NCBI GenBank assembly: GCA_016935695.1
Contig: JAFGQL010000100.1
Span: forward strand, 1 to 59,778
DNA from: Spirochaetales bacterium
GTDB taxonomy: Bacteria; Spirochaetota; Spirochaetia; JC444; Marispirochaetaceae
Reading direction: 5' to 3'
Length of the DNA: 59,778 nucleotides
This document shows, one piece after another, positions 42,003 to 50,360 of this stretch (position 1 is its first letter; every line of letters starts with the position of its first letter). A program made the translations under genes and the position numbers. The notes under the pieces were generated by a model. It was not told the origin of the DNA, did not search any database, and saw only the letters and a list, made by a program, of their open reading frames with translations.

Positions 42003-42031
42003 TTGTAGCTGCCGGGAAAAAAGGGTATAAA
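42003..42031 (+). promoter_or_regulatory. Promoter in the transketolase upstream region
   Basis: TTGTAG (42003-42008), 17 bases, then TATAAA (42026-42031). The start would be near 42038, about 180 nt before the transketolase ATG. A terminator-like hairpin follows at 42100-42126. Confidence 0.5.
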
Positions 42032-42037
42032 TATGAA

Positions 42038-42126
42038 GGTAGAACTGACCTAATGTCAGGCCTTGCGGCCGGTTTATCAATGAGATCAGGTTCTATAACA
42101 AACAGGCACGGAACACCCCTGTTTTT
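42038..42126 (+). ncRNA. Candidate small RNA or structured leader upstream of transketolase
   Basis: About 89 nt between a promoter and a terminator-like hairpin. AGAACTGA (42041-42048) pairs with TCAG-G-TTCT (42086-42094) with one bulge, closing the 5' end. Inside, GGCC-TTGC-GGCC (42059-42070) forms a tight hairpin. The 3' end is AAACAGG/CCTGTTT followed by T. It contains no evident reading frame. It could be an independent small RNA or a regulated leader of the transketolase gene. Confidence 0.35.
42100..42126 (+). terminator. Terminator-like hairpin in the transketolase leader
   Basis: AAACAGG (42100-42106), an 11-base loop, CCTGTTT (42118-42124), then two more T. The stem is short (7 bp, four A-T) and the T-run is five bases in total. 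It may end the short transcript from 42038 or act as an attenuator. Confidence 0.4.
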
Positions 42127-42219
42127 CCGGACCGGGTTTTATCCCTTCGGCGGAATGAACAGCGGTTTTTCATACAACATCTTTTTAATATTGCAATAAT
42201 TTGTAAGGAGTAGGTATTC

Positions 42220-44178
42220 ATGGATACAAAAGCGCTGGACGCAATCGCACTGAGTGTGCGTTCACTTTCAATGGACGGTGTACAAGCAGCAAATTCGGGT
42301 CATCCTGGGCTGCCCCTCGGCTGCGCAGAACTGGGCGCGGCCCTCTACGGAGAGATCCTCAACATTAATCCCGCGAAATCGGATTGGATCGACAGGGACC
42401 GGTTTATCCTTTCCGCCGGGCACGGTTCAATGTTTGTGTATTCTCTCCTGCATCTCGCAGGTTTTGATCTTCCCTATGAGGAGCTGAAAAAGTTCCGGCA
42501 GCTTGGTTCCAAAACCCCGGGGCATCCCGAATACCGCTGGACAGACGGTGTTGAAACCACTACCGGTCCTCTTGGTGCCGGATTCAGCAACGCGGTGGGC
42601 ATGGCCGTCGCCGAAACAGTCCTTGCGGCAAAATTCAACACTAACCAGCATAAAATAGTCGATCACTACACTTACGCCCTTTCCGGCGACGGCTGTATGA
42701 TGGAAGGCCTTACCTCGGAAGCGGCATCCCTGGCCGGTCATCTTGGCCTTGGGAAACTCATTGTGTTCTATGATTCAAACAAAATTACCATAGAAGGATC
42801 GACAGACATCGCGTTTACCGAGGATGTTGGAAAACGTTACGAAGCGTATAACTGGCAGGTCCTGAAAGGGGATATGTATGACTATGCGGGTATCCTCAAG
42901 GCGGTTGAGCAGGCCAAAGCGGAAACCGGTAAACCGACCCTTATTATACTCAAGTCGGTTATTGGTAAAGGTTCTCCCAACAAGGCCGGCAGCCATGATG
43001 TCCACGGCGCTCCTCTTGGTCCCGATGAAATCAAAGCAACCCGGAAGGCCCTCGGTCTGGATGAAAACGAAGCTTTTTACATAGCACCGGAGGCGAAAGC
43101 CCATTTTGACAAGCGCCGGGTCCAGTGGGCCGAAGACTATGATGCCTGGAATGTGACCTTCAAGGCCTGGGCCAAGGAAAACCCTGCCCTGAAAACCGAA
43201 TGGGACCAGTGGATGGCGGATAAAGTTGATCTGTCCGGGGTTGAATGGCCGTCATACGCTTCGGGAGATTCCCTGGCTACAAGAAGTGCCAGCGGAAAAG
43301 CGCTCCAGGCGATCGCAAAAGCTGTGACCAACCTCTACGGCGGTTCCGCCGACCTTGCTCCGTCGAACAATACGGCACTGCCCCATGGCGACTACTCAAA
43401 AGCCGACCGTGCCGGCAGGACCTTCCATTTCGGTGTACGGGAACATGCCATGGGCGGTGTGGTGAACGGGCTCGTGCTCCACGGCGGGTTAAGGGTGTTC
43501 TGTGCTACCTTCCTTGTATTCGCCGATTACATGCGGCCTGCAATACGTTTGGCTTCCATCATGAAATTGCCGGCGACCTATATCTTTACCCATGATTCTT
43601 TTTACGTCGGAGAAGACGGGCCCACCCATCAGCCTGTAGAAACAATTGCATCGCTGCGCATAATCCCGGGTTTGACCGTGTTGAGGCCCGCCGATGCCCA
43701 GGAGACTTCCTTTGCCTGGAAATGGGCAATGGAAAAAACCGACGGGCCTGTTGTGCTTGCTCTTACCAGGCAGAACCTTACGGTATTCGACAAGCCCGCA
43801 GACTGGGAAGCATCGGCAAAGAAGGGCGCCTATATCGCAAAGGATTCGGACGGCGCGCCTGAAACGGTTGTTCTCGCCTCCGGTTCCGAGGTGAACCTTG
43901 CCATAGATGCATGTGAGAAGAGCAGCAAGAAGGTCCGTGTCGTTTCGGTAATCAGCCTTGAGACCTTCAAACAGCAGGATGCGGCATTTATTGAAAGCCT
44001 TATCCCTTCCGGTGCCCGGGTAGTTGTTGCCGAGGCAGGAGTGAAGGACGGCTGGGAAGGATTCGCTTCCGGCGACGATGCCATTCTGTGCATGCGCAGT
44101 TTCGGCGAGTCCGGCCCTTACAAGGAGCTTGCCAGACATTTCGGCTTTGTCCCGGAACACCTGGCCTCTCTTTTCTAA
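42220..44178 (+). CDS. tkt: Transketolase
   Basis: This is a 652-residue thiamine-diphosphate enzyme of the pentose phosphate pathway. It shows AANSGHPGLPLGCAELG at the N-terminus, SAGHGSMFVYSLLHL, the ThDP signature SGDGCMMEGLTSEAASLAGHLGLGKLIVFYDSNKI, then KAGSHDVHGAPLG, REHAMGGVVNGL (catalytic Glu), and HDSFYVGEDGPTHQPVE. Length and domain order (PP, Pyr, C-terminal) are normal. AAGGAG precedes the ATG. It is preceded by a long leader and followed by a strong terminator. Confidence 0.96.
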   Translation: MDTKALDAIALSVRSLSMDGVQAANSGHPGLPLGCAELGAALYGEILNINPAKSDWIDRDRFILSAGHGSMFVYSLLHLAGFDLPYEELKKFRQLGSKTPGHPEYRWTDGVETTTGPLGAGFSNAVGMAVAETVLAAKFNTNQHKIVDHYTYALSGDGCMMEGLTSEAASLAGHLGLGKLIVFYDSNKITIEGSTDIAFTEDVGKRYEAYNWQVLKGDMYDYAGILKAVEQAKAETGKPTLIILKSVIGKGSPNKAGSHDVHGAPLGPDEIKATRKALGLDENEAFYIAPEAKAHFDKRRVQWAEDYDAWNVTFKAWAKENPALKTEWDQWMADKVDLSGVEWPSYASGDSLATRSASGKALQAIAKAVTNLYGGSADLAPSNNTALPHGDYSKADRAGRTFHFGVREHAMGGVVNGLVLHGGLRVFCATFLVFADYMRPAIRLASIMKLPATYIFTHDSFYVGEDGPTHQPVETIASLRIIPGLTVLRPADAQETSFAWKWAMEKTDGPVVLALTRQNLTVFDKPADWEASAKKGAYIAKDSDGAPETVVLASGSEVNLAIDACEKSSKKVRVVSVISLETFKQQDAAFIESLIPSGARVVVAEAGVKDGWEGFASGDDAILCMRSFGESGPYKELARHFGFVPEHLASLF

Positions 44179-44216
44179 AGAAGGTACCGGTACCTTTTAC
44201 TGGATACCGGGTGTGA

Positions 44217-44251
44217 AACGGCGGGGCTGCAGGACAGACCGCCGTTTTTTT
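44217..44251 (+). terminator. Intrinsic terminator after transketolase
   Basis: AACGGCGG (44217-44224), a 14-base loop, CCGCCGTT (44239-44246), then more T up to 44251. A perfect 16-bp palindrome, AAGGTACCGGTACCTT (44181-44196), lies just after the stop codon and could add a second hairpin. Confidence 0.85.
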
Positions 44252-44278
44252 ATCTAAAAACATGTAAGGATAATAAGA

Positions 44279-45460
44279 ATGCAACATGCAAAAACCGGTC
44301 ATCTGCTGTTTACCGCACACCGCCCTGATCTGGTGTTTTCCAGGGGGAAGGGTTCTTACCTTTGGGATACCAGCGGCAGGAAATACCTGGATTGTATCAA
44401 CGGCTGGGCAGTGAACTGCTACGGACACAGTCCTGCATTTCTCGCAAAGGCGCTGTATCGGCAGACGCGTACCCTCGTGAATGCCAGTCCGTCGTTTTTT
44501 AATGAAACCATGATTACCTTTGCCGAAATGCTCTGTGAAGCTTCCGGGCTGGACAAGGCGTTTTTTTGTGCTACCGGGGCGGAAGCCAACGAAGGCGCCA
44601 TTAAACTCGCGCGGAAGTACGGGGCCCTTAAAAAGAACGGCGCCTTTGAGATCATCACGTTTACAAACAGTTTTCACGGCAGGACCCTGGCGGCAATGTC
44701 TGCATCGGGAAAGGCCGCCTTCAAGCCCTTGTTTGAGCCCAAGGTGCCGGGGTTCATTCATGTACCCATTAACGACTTTGACGCCCTCAAGAAGGCTGTG
44801 TCAGCTGCCACCTGTGCACTCATGCTGGAGCCGGTGCAGGGAGAGGGCGGTGTATATGAGGTTGACCCGGTTTTCCTCAAGAAGGCCGCGGCGTTATGCC
44901 GGGAACAAGGTGTGCTTCTTGTGTTCGATGAAATTCAGACCGGTCTTTGCCGGACAGGCGCCCTCTTCTGTTTTGAGCACTACGGGATACTACCGGACAT
45001 TTTGACCCTGGGCAAAGGAATAGGCGGCGGGTATCCGCTGGCGGCCCTGTTGTGCAGGGAAGGGCTGGACATCTTTGAAGCGGGAGACCAGGGCGGGACC
45101 TATTCTGCGGTTTCCCTTTCCATGGCCGCCGGGATATCAATTCTTTCCAGAATGCGCGCAGACAGATTGTGGGAAAACGCCGCGCGGATGGGCTTGATGA
45201 TTACCCGCCGGCTTGAAAGTCTGGCCGCACGGTATCCGCTGACCAATATACGCGGGAAAGGGCTCCTTTTAGCCTTTGATCTGAAAGGGGAGGACACAAA
45301 AACCTTTGTTGAGGTGTGCCGCGGGAAGGGTCTTCTCCTGAACAGTCCACAGCCGGGAGTTATCCGTCTCATGCCGGCACTGAATATTCAAGAGCGCCAT
45401 ATAAAGGAACTGTTTACCATTCTTGAGAATGTATTGAAGGAATGGTTTTCCCGGACCTGA
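44279..45460 (+). CDS. Class III PLP aminotransferase, ArgD-like
   Basis: The 393-residue aminotransferase is closest to acetylornithine/succinylornithine aminotransferase. It has GATGAEANEGAIKLARKYG-type residues (CATGAEANEGAIKLA), TNSFHGRTLAAMSASGK, LEPVQGEGGVYEVD, FDEIQTGLCRTG and the PLP lysine in LTLGKGIGGGYP. It would transfer an amino group in arginine biosynthesis, but no other arg gene is nearby, so an omega-amino donor such as GABA or putrescine is possible. AAGGA precedes the ATG. It follows the tkt terminator, so it has its own transcript. Confidence 0.85.
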   Translation: MQHAKTGHLLFTAHRPDLVFSRGKGSYLWDTSGRKYLDCINGWAVNCYGHSPAFLAKALYRQTRTLVNASPSFFNETMITFAEMLCEASGLDKAFFCATGAEANEGAIKLARKYGALKKNGAFEIITFTNSFHGRTLAAMSASGKAAFKPLFEPKVPGFIHVPINDFDALKKAVSAATCALMLEPVQGEGGVYEVDPVFLKKAAALCREQGVLLVFDEIQTGLCRTGALFCFEHYGILPDILTLGKGIGGGYPLAALLCREGLDIFEAGDQGGTYSAVSLSMAAGISILSRMRADRLWENAARMGLMITRRLESLAARYPLTNIRGKGLLLAFDLKGEDTKTFVEVCRGKGLLLNSPQPGVIRLMPALNIQERHIKELFTILENVLKEWFSRT

Positions 45461-45481
45461 GCCGTTGTGCTTCTGCCTGTT

Positions 45482-47329
45482 TTACTGGATTATACTGATA
45501 CCCGAAACGGGTGTATCGACTGCGGCGGATGGGGATTCTTCCCGGATGGGCGCGTAGTCAATCACGATTGTCTCAACCGGTTTACGCTGGCGAATTTTCA
45601 AAAACAGGGTTTTCGTATCCAGGTCGTACACCCAGCCGCTTGAATAGCGCTGGAACTGAGGGTCGCTTTTCCAGGGTATGCCGTACAGCTTGATACCGGA
45701 AAACGGTTCCACATTTGCAATGCTGATGTGATGCACTCCGTTTACGGGAAATTCGGTCTGGATATGGATCTGGCTGCCCCGAGCAACGGAACTTACATTT
45801 TCGGCATTTGTCCACGCCCACATTTCAGCATCGAGTTTGACGGTTTTAGGATAATAGGTCTTTGGTGCAAGTACCGGGTACACTTCTTCCGGCAGCATGA
45901 ATTCGGTGCCGATGGTCCATCCGTGTACGCCCCGTACCAGTTCGCGGGGTATGCGTCCTGTTGTGTCGGCCATGGAAAGATAGGTCAGGATAATGCTTTT
46001 TCCTATTGTACTGTACAGGGGCTGGCGTGTCTGGGCTGACAGAACCGACCCGGCAAGGATACCGATAAAGGTATCGGAAACCCCGTCGAGGCTTTCCAGT
46101 ACATAGCCGTTTTTGTGGGGCGTAAGGCAGGGCAGGATGAGGTCCTCTATTTTCTTAAACACCGCCGGGTTCTCGGTACCGAACAGCTGGAAATACACGT
46201 AGATGTACAGAGCCGCGATAGAAGGATCTTCCTGGCTGTTTATTTTTGATTCGAGGGTCGAGGCAAGCTGTTCCATTCGCGTTTTGGAATACAGGTCTGC
46301 GAACCGCATCAGAAGAAAGGCGTCGCCGGTGTTCTGAATTAATCCGGTACGGGCAAGGTCCCGGGCTTCCTGGGCGTCATTTACAAGGGAGCTGCCGGTG
46401 GTGACAATGTCTCCCAGAAAAGGGTTGGAAAGGTAGGTGAGTTCCGGCCGTTGAGATGCCTGGGGGATGATACGGTTTAAAAAGGTCTCTCCGTCATTCA
46501 ATATGAATGACTGGGCTCCGTAGGCGTTTATCAGATCCTCGGTAAAGACGGTTCCCGAATTGGCCCGCCAGGTACCGGTGTCGGCGTTGTACCGGCCGGT
46601 TTTCCACCCGTAAAAACTTTTCTGAAAATAATCCCGAAGCTTTCTGGTAAATTCACTGGCGCTTACCGAAACCGGTTGAGTGGAAAACCAGTAGGTGATG
46701 ATCGATTCCGCTTCACTGTTTTCTATGGTAAGAAGGTTCCGGTCTGTCGGGGGTTTTATGCGAAGGCACCCTGCTCCCTGGTCAATGACTGACCCTGAAG
46801 ACAGACGGACGAAATATCCTTCTTTTGAGCTTTTTGATGGATGCTGAATGACAGGGAAGCCCTCTGAAACGATGAGTTCCTCGGGATGACGCAGATAAAA
46901 GGGTATCTCCATGACCGCGGGTATAACTTCTTCTGTTTCCAGCCCAAGAGAAATGTTGCCCTCTTGTTCCTCGAAATACAGGATTACACCTGAATTGAAA
47001 CGTATCTCCAGACGGTCGGGAAACTTGGCGTATCCGGAAACCTGAAAACTTTTCTGTTCCGCCCTGGCGCTGTTTTCATAGTGGAAAACGAGGGGCTTTG
47101 CGTCATTAAAGGCTACAGAAAACATACCGTATTCCACACGGATCTCGGAAAGCCCCGCGGCGGTAGCGCCTGCGCGTTTTTTACCCTGAATTTCCAGGCT
47201 TTTGTAAGAATCGTGAAAAGGGATTGAGGACCCGAATTGCAGGTAGAGCAGGGTTCCTATTAACAGCAGATAGAGTACAATGACAAAGAAATAACGTGAG
47301 GGCGTTTTTGTATCCAGGGTATGCATCAT
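45482..47329 (-). CDS. Membrane-anchored envelope protein of unknown function
   Basis: I do not recognise this roughly 615-residue protein. A single N-terminal membrane anchor (YFFVIVLYLLLIGTLLYLQFG) is followed by a beta-rich region (about 45-220, IRVEYGMFSVAFNDAKPLVFHYE). A helical region of about 200 residues comes next, with LMRFADLYSKTRMEQLASTLE and IAALYIYVYFQLFGTENPAVFKK, then a C-terminal beta domain. The helical middle could be an alpha/alpha toroid. The start is the ATG at 47329 or 47326, and a promoter sits nine bases upstream. It is divergent from the metalloprotease-like gene at 47432, so the two may be linked. Confidence 0.65.
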   Translation of the reverse strand: MMHTLDTKTPSRYFFVIVLYLLLIGTLLYLQFGSSIPFHDSYKSLEIQGKKRAGATAAGLSEIRVEYGMFSVAFNDAKPLVFHYENSARAEQKSFQVSGYAKFPDRLEIRFNSGVILYFEEQEGNISLGLETEEVIPAVMEIPFYLRHPEELIVSEGFPVIQHPSKSSKEGYFVRLSSGSVIDQGAGCLRIKPPTDRNLLTIENSEAESIITYWFSTQPVSVSASEFTRKLRDYFQKSFYGWKTGRYNADTGTWRANSGTVFTEDLINAYGAQSFILNDGETFLNRIIPQASQRPELTYLSNPFLGDIVTTGSSLVNDAQEARDLARTGLIQNTGDAFLLMRFADLYSKTRMEQLASTLESKINSQEDPSIAALYIYVYFQLFGTENPAVFKKIEDLILPCLTPHKNGYVLESLDGVSDTFIGILAGSVLSAQTRQPLYSTIGKSIILTYLSMADTTGRIPRELVRGVHGWTIGTEFMLPEEVYPVLAPKTYYPKTVKLDAEMWAWTNAENVSSVARGSQIHIQTEFPVNGVHHISIANVEPFSGIKLYGIPWKSDPQFQRYSSGWVYDLDTKTLFLKIRQRKPVETIVIDYAPIREESPSAAVDTPVSGISIIQ

Positions 47330-47338
47330 GTGACGCCC

Positions 47339-47368
47339 ATTGTAGCAACAGCCCGGCTTATTGTTCAA
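47339..47368 (-). promoter_or_regulatory. Promoter of the 45482-47329 gene
   Basis: On the minus strand, TTGAAC (47363-47368), 18 bases and TACAAT (47339-47344). The -10 ends nine bases before the ATG at 47329, leaving at most a few leader bases. Confidence 0.5.
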
Positions 47369-47393
47369 GAACAGGATAAAAGCAAGTACTACA

Positions 47394-47424
47394 TTGACAT
47401 ATCCGCCTGTTCACAGTGTATGGT
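47394..47424 (+). promoter_or_regulatory. Promoter of the 47432-50302 gene
   Basis: Consensus TTGACA (47394-47399) is followed by TGTATG at 17 bases or TATGGT (47419-47424) at 19 bases. The ATG at 47432 is seven bases beyond the latter, so the message is nearly leaderless. Confidence 0.45.
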
Positions 47425-47431
47425 AGTACTA

Positions 47432-50302
47432 ATGAAAAAAATCCTGCTTTTATCATGGTTCGTTACCGCATTTTTCGGTTTATGGGGAGAAGACCGGACA
47501 GAGGTTCTTGATCCCGAAGGCTGGTATGTCATACAAACCCCCGGTTTTGAAATCATTTTTCCCGGTGCCATAGAAAAGGATGCCCGTTACGCGGCTGATC
47601 TTCTGGAGGCGACCGTTGACGCGGTGTATTCCCGGGTGAACGGGGAAAAAATCAGACGGCGGAGATGGAGCATTGTTCTTTCCAACACGTCCTTCATTCC
47701 AAACGGTTATGTGACCGTCGCGCCCAGGAAAAGCCACTGGTATGAACTGCCGGCCTATGATTTTATCGGCGGTACAGAATGGTACGCGATGCTGGCCTCC
47801 CATGAAACCCGGCATATGGCCCAATTTGATCATTTATCCGCGGGGTTCGTATCCGTTCTGCGTTTTTTTCTTGGCGACTACGGGGAGGCAGTCGGGATAA
47901 ACGGAGCCCTTCCACGGTGGTACTTTGAAGGAGACGCGGTACTGACGGAAACCCTCCTGTCCCGGGAAGGCCGCGGACGGTCAGGAGAATTTGCCAACAG
48001 TACGGCAGCTCTCCTTTTGGGCGACTATTCCCTGTACCGCCCGGGTGAAACCCTGTTGGCCCGTGACAGGCCCACATTGCCCCAGATGGTACATCGTTCC
48101 TACCATCGGTACATACCGTCCCACTACGAGCTCGGGTATCACCTGGTCGATCATGTACGGCGGCACTATGGGGAGGATGCCTGGAACCGGATAAGTGCCG
48201 GGGCAACAAAACTTCCGGTACCGGCCCTCGGCCTTACCGTCGCCGTGCGGAAGGAGACCGGTAAATCGGTATCGGAACTCTATGCTGATATGGAGCAGGA
48301 ATTTGCCGCCATCTGGGATAACCGCCTTGAGTCCTTTGCGCCGGGAACTGAACCTTTCCGGTTTCCTGACTGGCGGCCCGTTATTCCTCCCGGGGCATCC
48401 TGGACCAGGTACGGCAGCAAGGGGATGTCGCCCGACGGCCGGTTTCTGTACCTGACCCGCTACGACCTGGATACAGGAACCAGAATTGTACAGGCGGACA
48501 CCGCTACCGGAGATCTGCACGAGCTCTATGTGAACATTGCGGCAGCAAGTCCTGTGTCCTTCGGCGGTACCCGTGCAGCATGGATCACCCGGGTACAGGA
48601 CCCCATTGTTCCCGATACGGCCTATGGTGAAATTACTGTTTCTCAGCCCGGCATGACCCGCGCCGGTGTTATATCAAACCGCGGCCGTTATTACAGGGTG
48701 GCATTGAGTCCTGACGGGAACACTCTCGCGGCTCTGTCCTATTCTTTCGAGCGGGAAGCATCTGTCCACCTCTACCAGTATTCAGACGGCGCCTGGCAGA
48801 TTTCCGGCGTCGAGCCTCTTCCTGGGGGAGTTCAGGGCGCAGATATTTCCGCGGCCCCAGACGGCCGGTTTCTTGTGACGGTACAGGAGCCGGGAGGCAT
48901 GGGCGTGCGGGAATGGACACCGCGCGGCGGTTCAGGCACTCCTGGATGGAAGGCGCTTGTAAGAAATATCCCGGGACAGCTCGGGCAGGCAGTGGAAGCC
49001 GGCGGGGCTGTATATATTTCCGGGGACATGAAAGGTATTGCCGGCATCTGGAAGATAGAAGACGGATCGCTCTTTCTTGTCACTCCCGGCGCCTATGGAG
49101 CGCGGCTTCCCCTTGTCCATGACGGACGCATGTATTTTTCCAACTATGTGTCACCGGAAGGCGAATCCCTGGATGTAATTGACCTTTCCGTTGTCCGGGC
49201 GGTTCCCTTTGACGCGGTGCCGGATTTCTCTGAAGCGTTTTTTTACCAGGAAAACAGTGATACCCCCGGTGTCGAGCCGGTGTTCGTTCCGGAAAAGCTG
49301 GTATCCATTGAGAGGAAGAACCGGGAGGTGAAACCCTACCCCCTGGTCCGACGCATACCTCACTACCATTCCAGAATACCCATGTTTGACCTGTCCACCG
49401 AATCGGTTTCCTTGAGCCTCGTGTCGGACGATATTCTCGGGACGACTTCCATGACGACCATGGGGTTTTACTCTTTCGATACCGGGGAGTGGCTTGCAAC
49501 CCATCATATCGAATTACTAAAGACCTTTCCCCGCATTATTGTCGGAGCGGGCGTAGGAGGAGAAAAGGATGCCGCCCCGCAGCCGTCGGGATATGTCCGG
49601 CTGGGATTCCCCGTTACCATGAATAATGGCAAGTGGCAGACTGGAATGAACGGACTGGTCGGGATACAGGCAACCCATGAGGATCAGCGGGAGAGGATTG
49701 AATTTCCGGTTTCTTATTCTGCACGGTATTCGACTGCATTGTATGAAGGGTACCGCAGTTATCAGCCGTATCTGGGTTTCACGGCTTCTGCCGGGTTCTC
49801 CCATCTTCCCCTGGGCTCCGTACATGATTACCGGGCAAGCGGAACTGCGGCAGTATATCTCCCCGGAGGAATAAGGCACGGCGGTTTTGCTCTGACTGCG
49901 GCGGCAGCCCATGCAACCGGTATGTTCAACACAGAAGTTTTTTTCCTTCCCGGTTACGCTCCGACAGCCGCGCCTTTTGTGTCTACCCTGTCTGCAGCCT
50001 GGGATATCCCGATTGCCTATCCAGATTTCAATTTCCTGCATCTGACCTTCACCAAGCGCCGGCGCCTGGGCATGTATGCCGATGCCGGCTGGATCTCGGC
50101 TGCCCCTTCCGCGAATGTCTATTCCCGGTCTCCTGATCTTTCTGTCCGGGTCGGTCTGATTGATGATGCAACGGTGCTGAATCTTGAGTTTCTTGAGTTG
50201 TCGGTCAGCTACGGCGCCGGCTACACCTTTGGCGATTACGGGGCATTTGATGCCGGCCGGCTTTTTCCCTGGCTGAGGCTTACCGGTTCCATCGTGAATT
50301 AG
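47432..50302 (+). CDS. Secreted gluzincin-like protease with beta-propeller and beta-barrel-like tail
   Basis: The roughly 956-residue exported protein has a signal peptide (ILLLSWFVTAFFGLWGE). Residues about 25-310 look like a peptidase-MA-type metalloprotease, with SHETRHMAQFDH (HExxH, first His near residue 124) and, downstream, PRWYFEGDAVLTET, which supplies the usual third-ligand Glu. Residues about 325-620 are TolB-like propeller repeats (GMSPDGRFLYLTRYD, ALSPDGNTLAALSYS, AAPDGRFLVTVQE). The last 300 residues have alternating strands (YSARYSTALYEGYRSYQPYLGFTASAG) suggestive of an outer-membrane barrel. A surface protease is plausible. I start at 47432; ATG at 47420 is possible. Confidence 0.75.
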   Translation: MKKILLLSWFVTAFFGLWGEDRTEVLDPEGWYVIQTPGFEIIFPGAIEKDARYAADLLEATVDAVYSRVNGEKIRRRRWSIVLSNTSFIPNGYVTVAPRKSHWYELPAYDFIGGTEWYAMLASHETRHMAQFDHLSAGFVSVLRFFLGDYGEAVGINGALPRWYFEGDAVLTETLLSREGRGRSGEFANSTAALLLGDYSLYRPGETLLARDRPTLPQMVHRSYHRYIPSHYELGYHLVDHVRRHYGEDAWNRISAGATKLPVPALGLTVAVRKETGKSVSELYADMEQEFAAIWDNRLESFAPGTEPFRFPDWRPVIPPGASWTRYGSKGMSPDGRFLYLTRYDLDTGTRIVQADTATGDLHELYVNIAAASPVSFGGTRAAWITRVQDPIVPDTAYGEITVSQPGMTRAGVISNRGRYYRVALSPDGNTLAALSYSFEREASVHLYQYSDGAWQISGVEPLPGGVQGADISAAPDGRFLVTVQEPGGMGVREWTPRGGSGTPGWKALVRNIPGQLGQAVEAGGAVYISGDMKGIAGIWKIEDGSLFLVTPGAYGARLPLVHDGRMYFSNYVSPEGESLDVIDLSVVRAVPFDAVPDFSEAFFYQENSDTPGVEPVFVPEKLVSIERKNREVKPYPLVRRIPHYHSRIPMFDLSTESVSLSLVSDDILGTTSMTTMGFYSFDTGEWLATHHIELLKTFPRIIVGAGVGGEKDAAPQPSGYVRLGFPVTMNNGKWQTGMNGLVGIQATHEDQRERIEFPVSYSARYSTALYEGYRSYQPYLGFTASAGFSHLPLGSVHDYRASGTAAVYLPGGIRHGGFALTAAAAHATGMFNTEVFFLPGYAPTAAPFVSTLSAAWDIPIAYPDFNFLHLTFTKRRRLGMYADAGWISAAPSANVYSRSPDLSVRVGLIDDATVLNLEFLELSVSYGAGYTFGDYGAFDAGRLFPWLRLTGSIVN

Positions 50303-50360
50303 GGGGATACGCTTCCTGTGCCAGGGGATCACATAAAACAGGGTTTTTAACTGGAGTATC

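Noticed and set aside
44181-44196. Perfect 16-bp palindrome AAGGTACCGGTACCTT as a regulator site.
   Set aside because: It lies just after the transketolase stop and before a terminator, with no promoter nearby; more likely part of the 3' end.
44279-45460. Class III aminotransferase as the diaminobutyrate step of the polyamine pathway.
   Set aside because: The sequence is closer to ArgD, it is over 30 kb away from nspC, and it has its own transcript.
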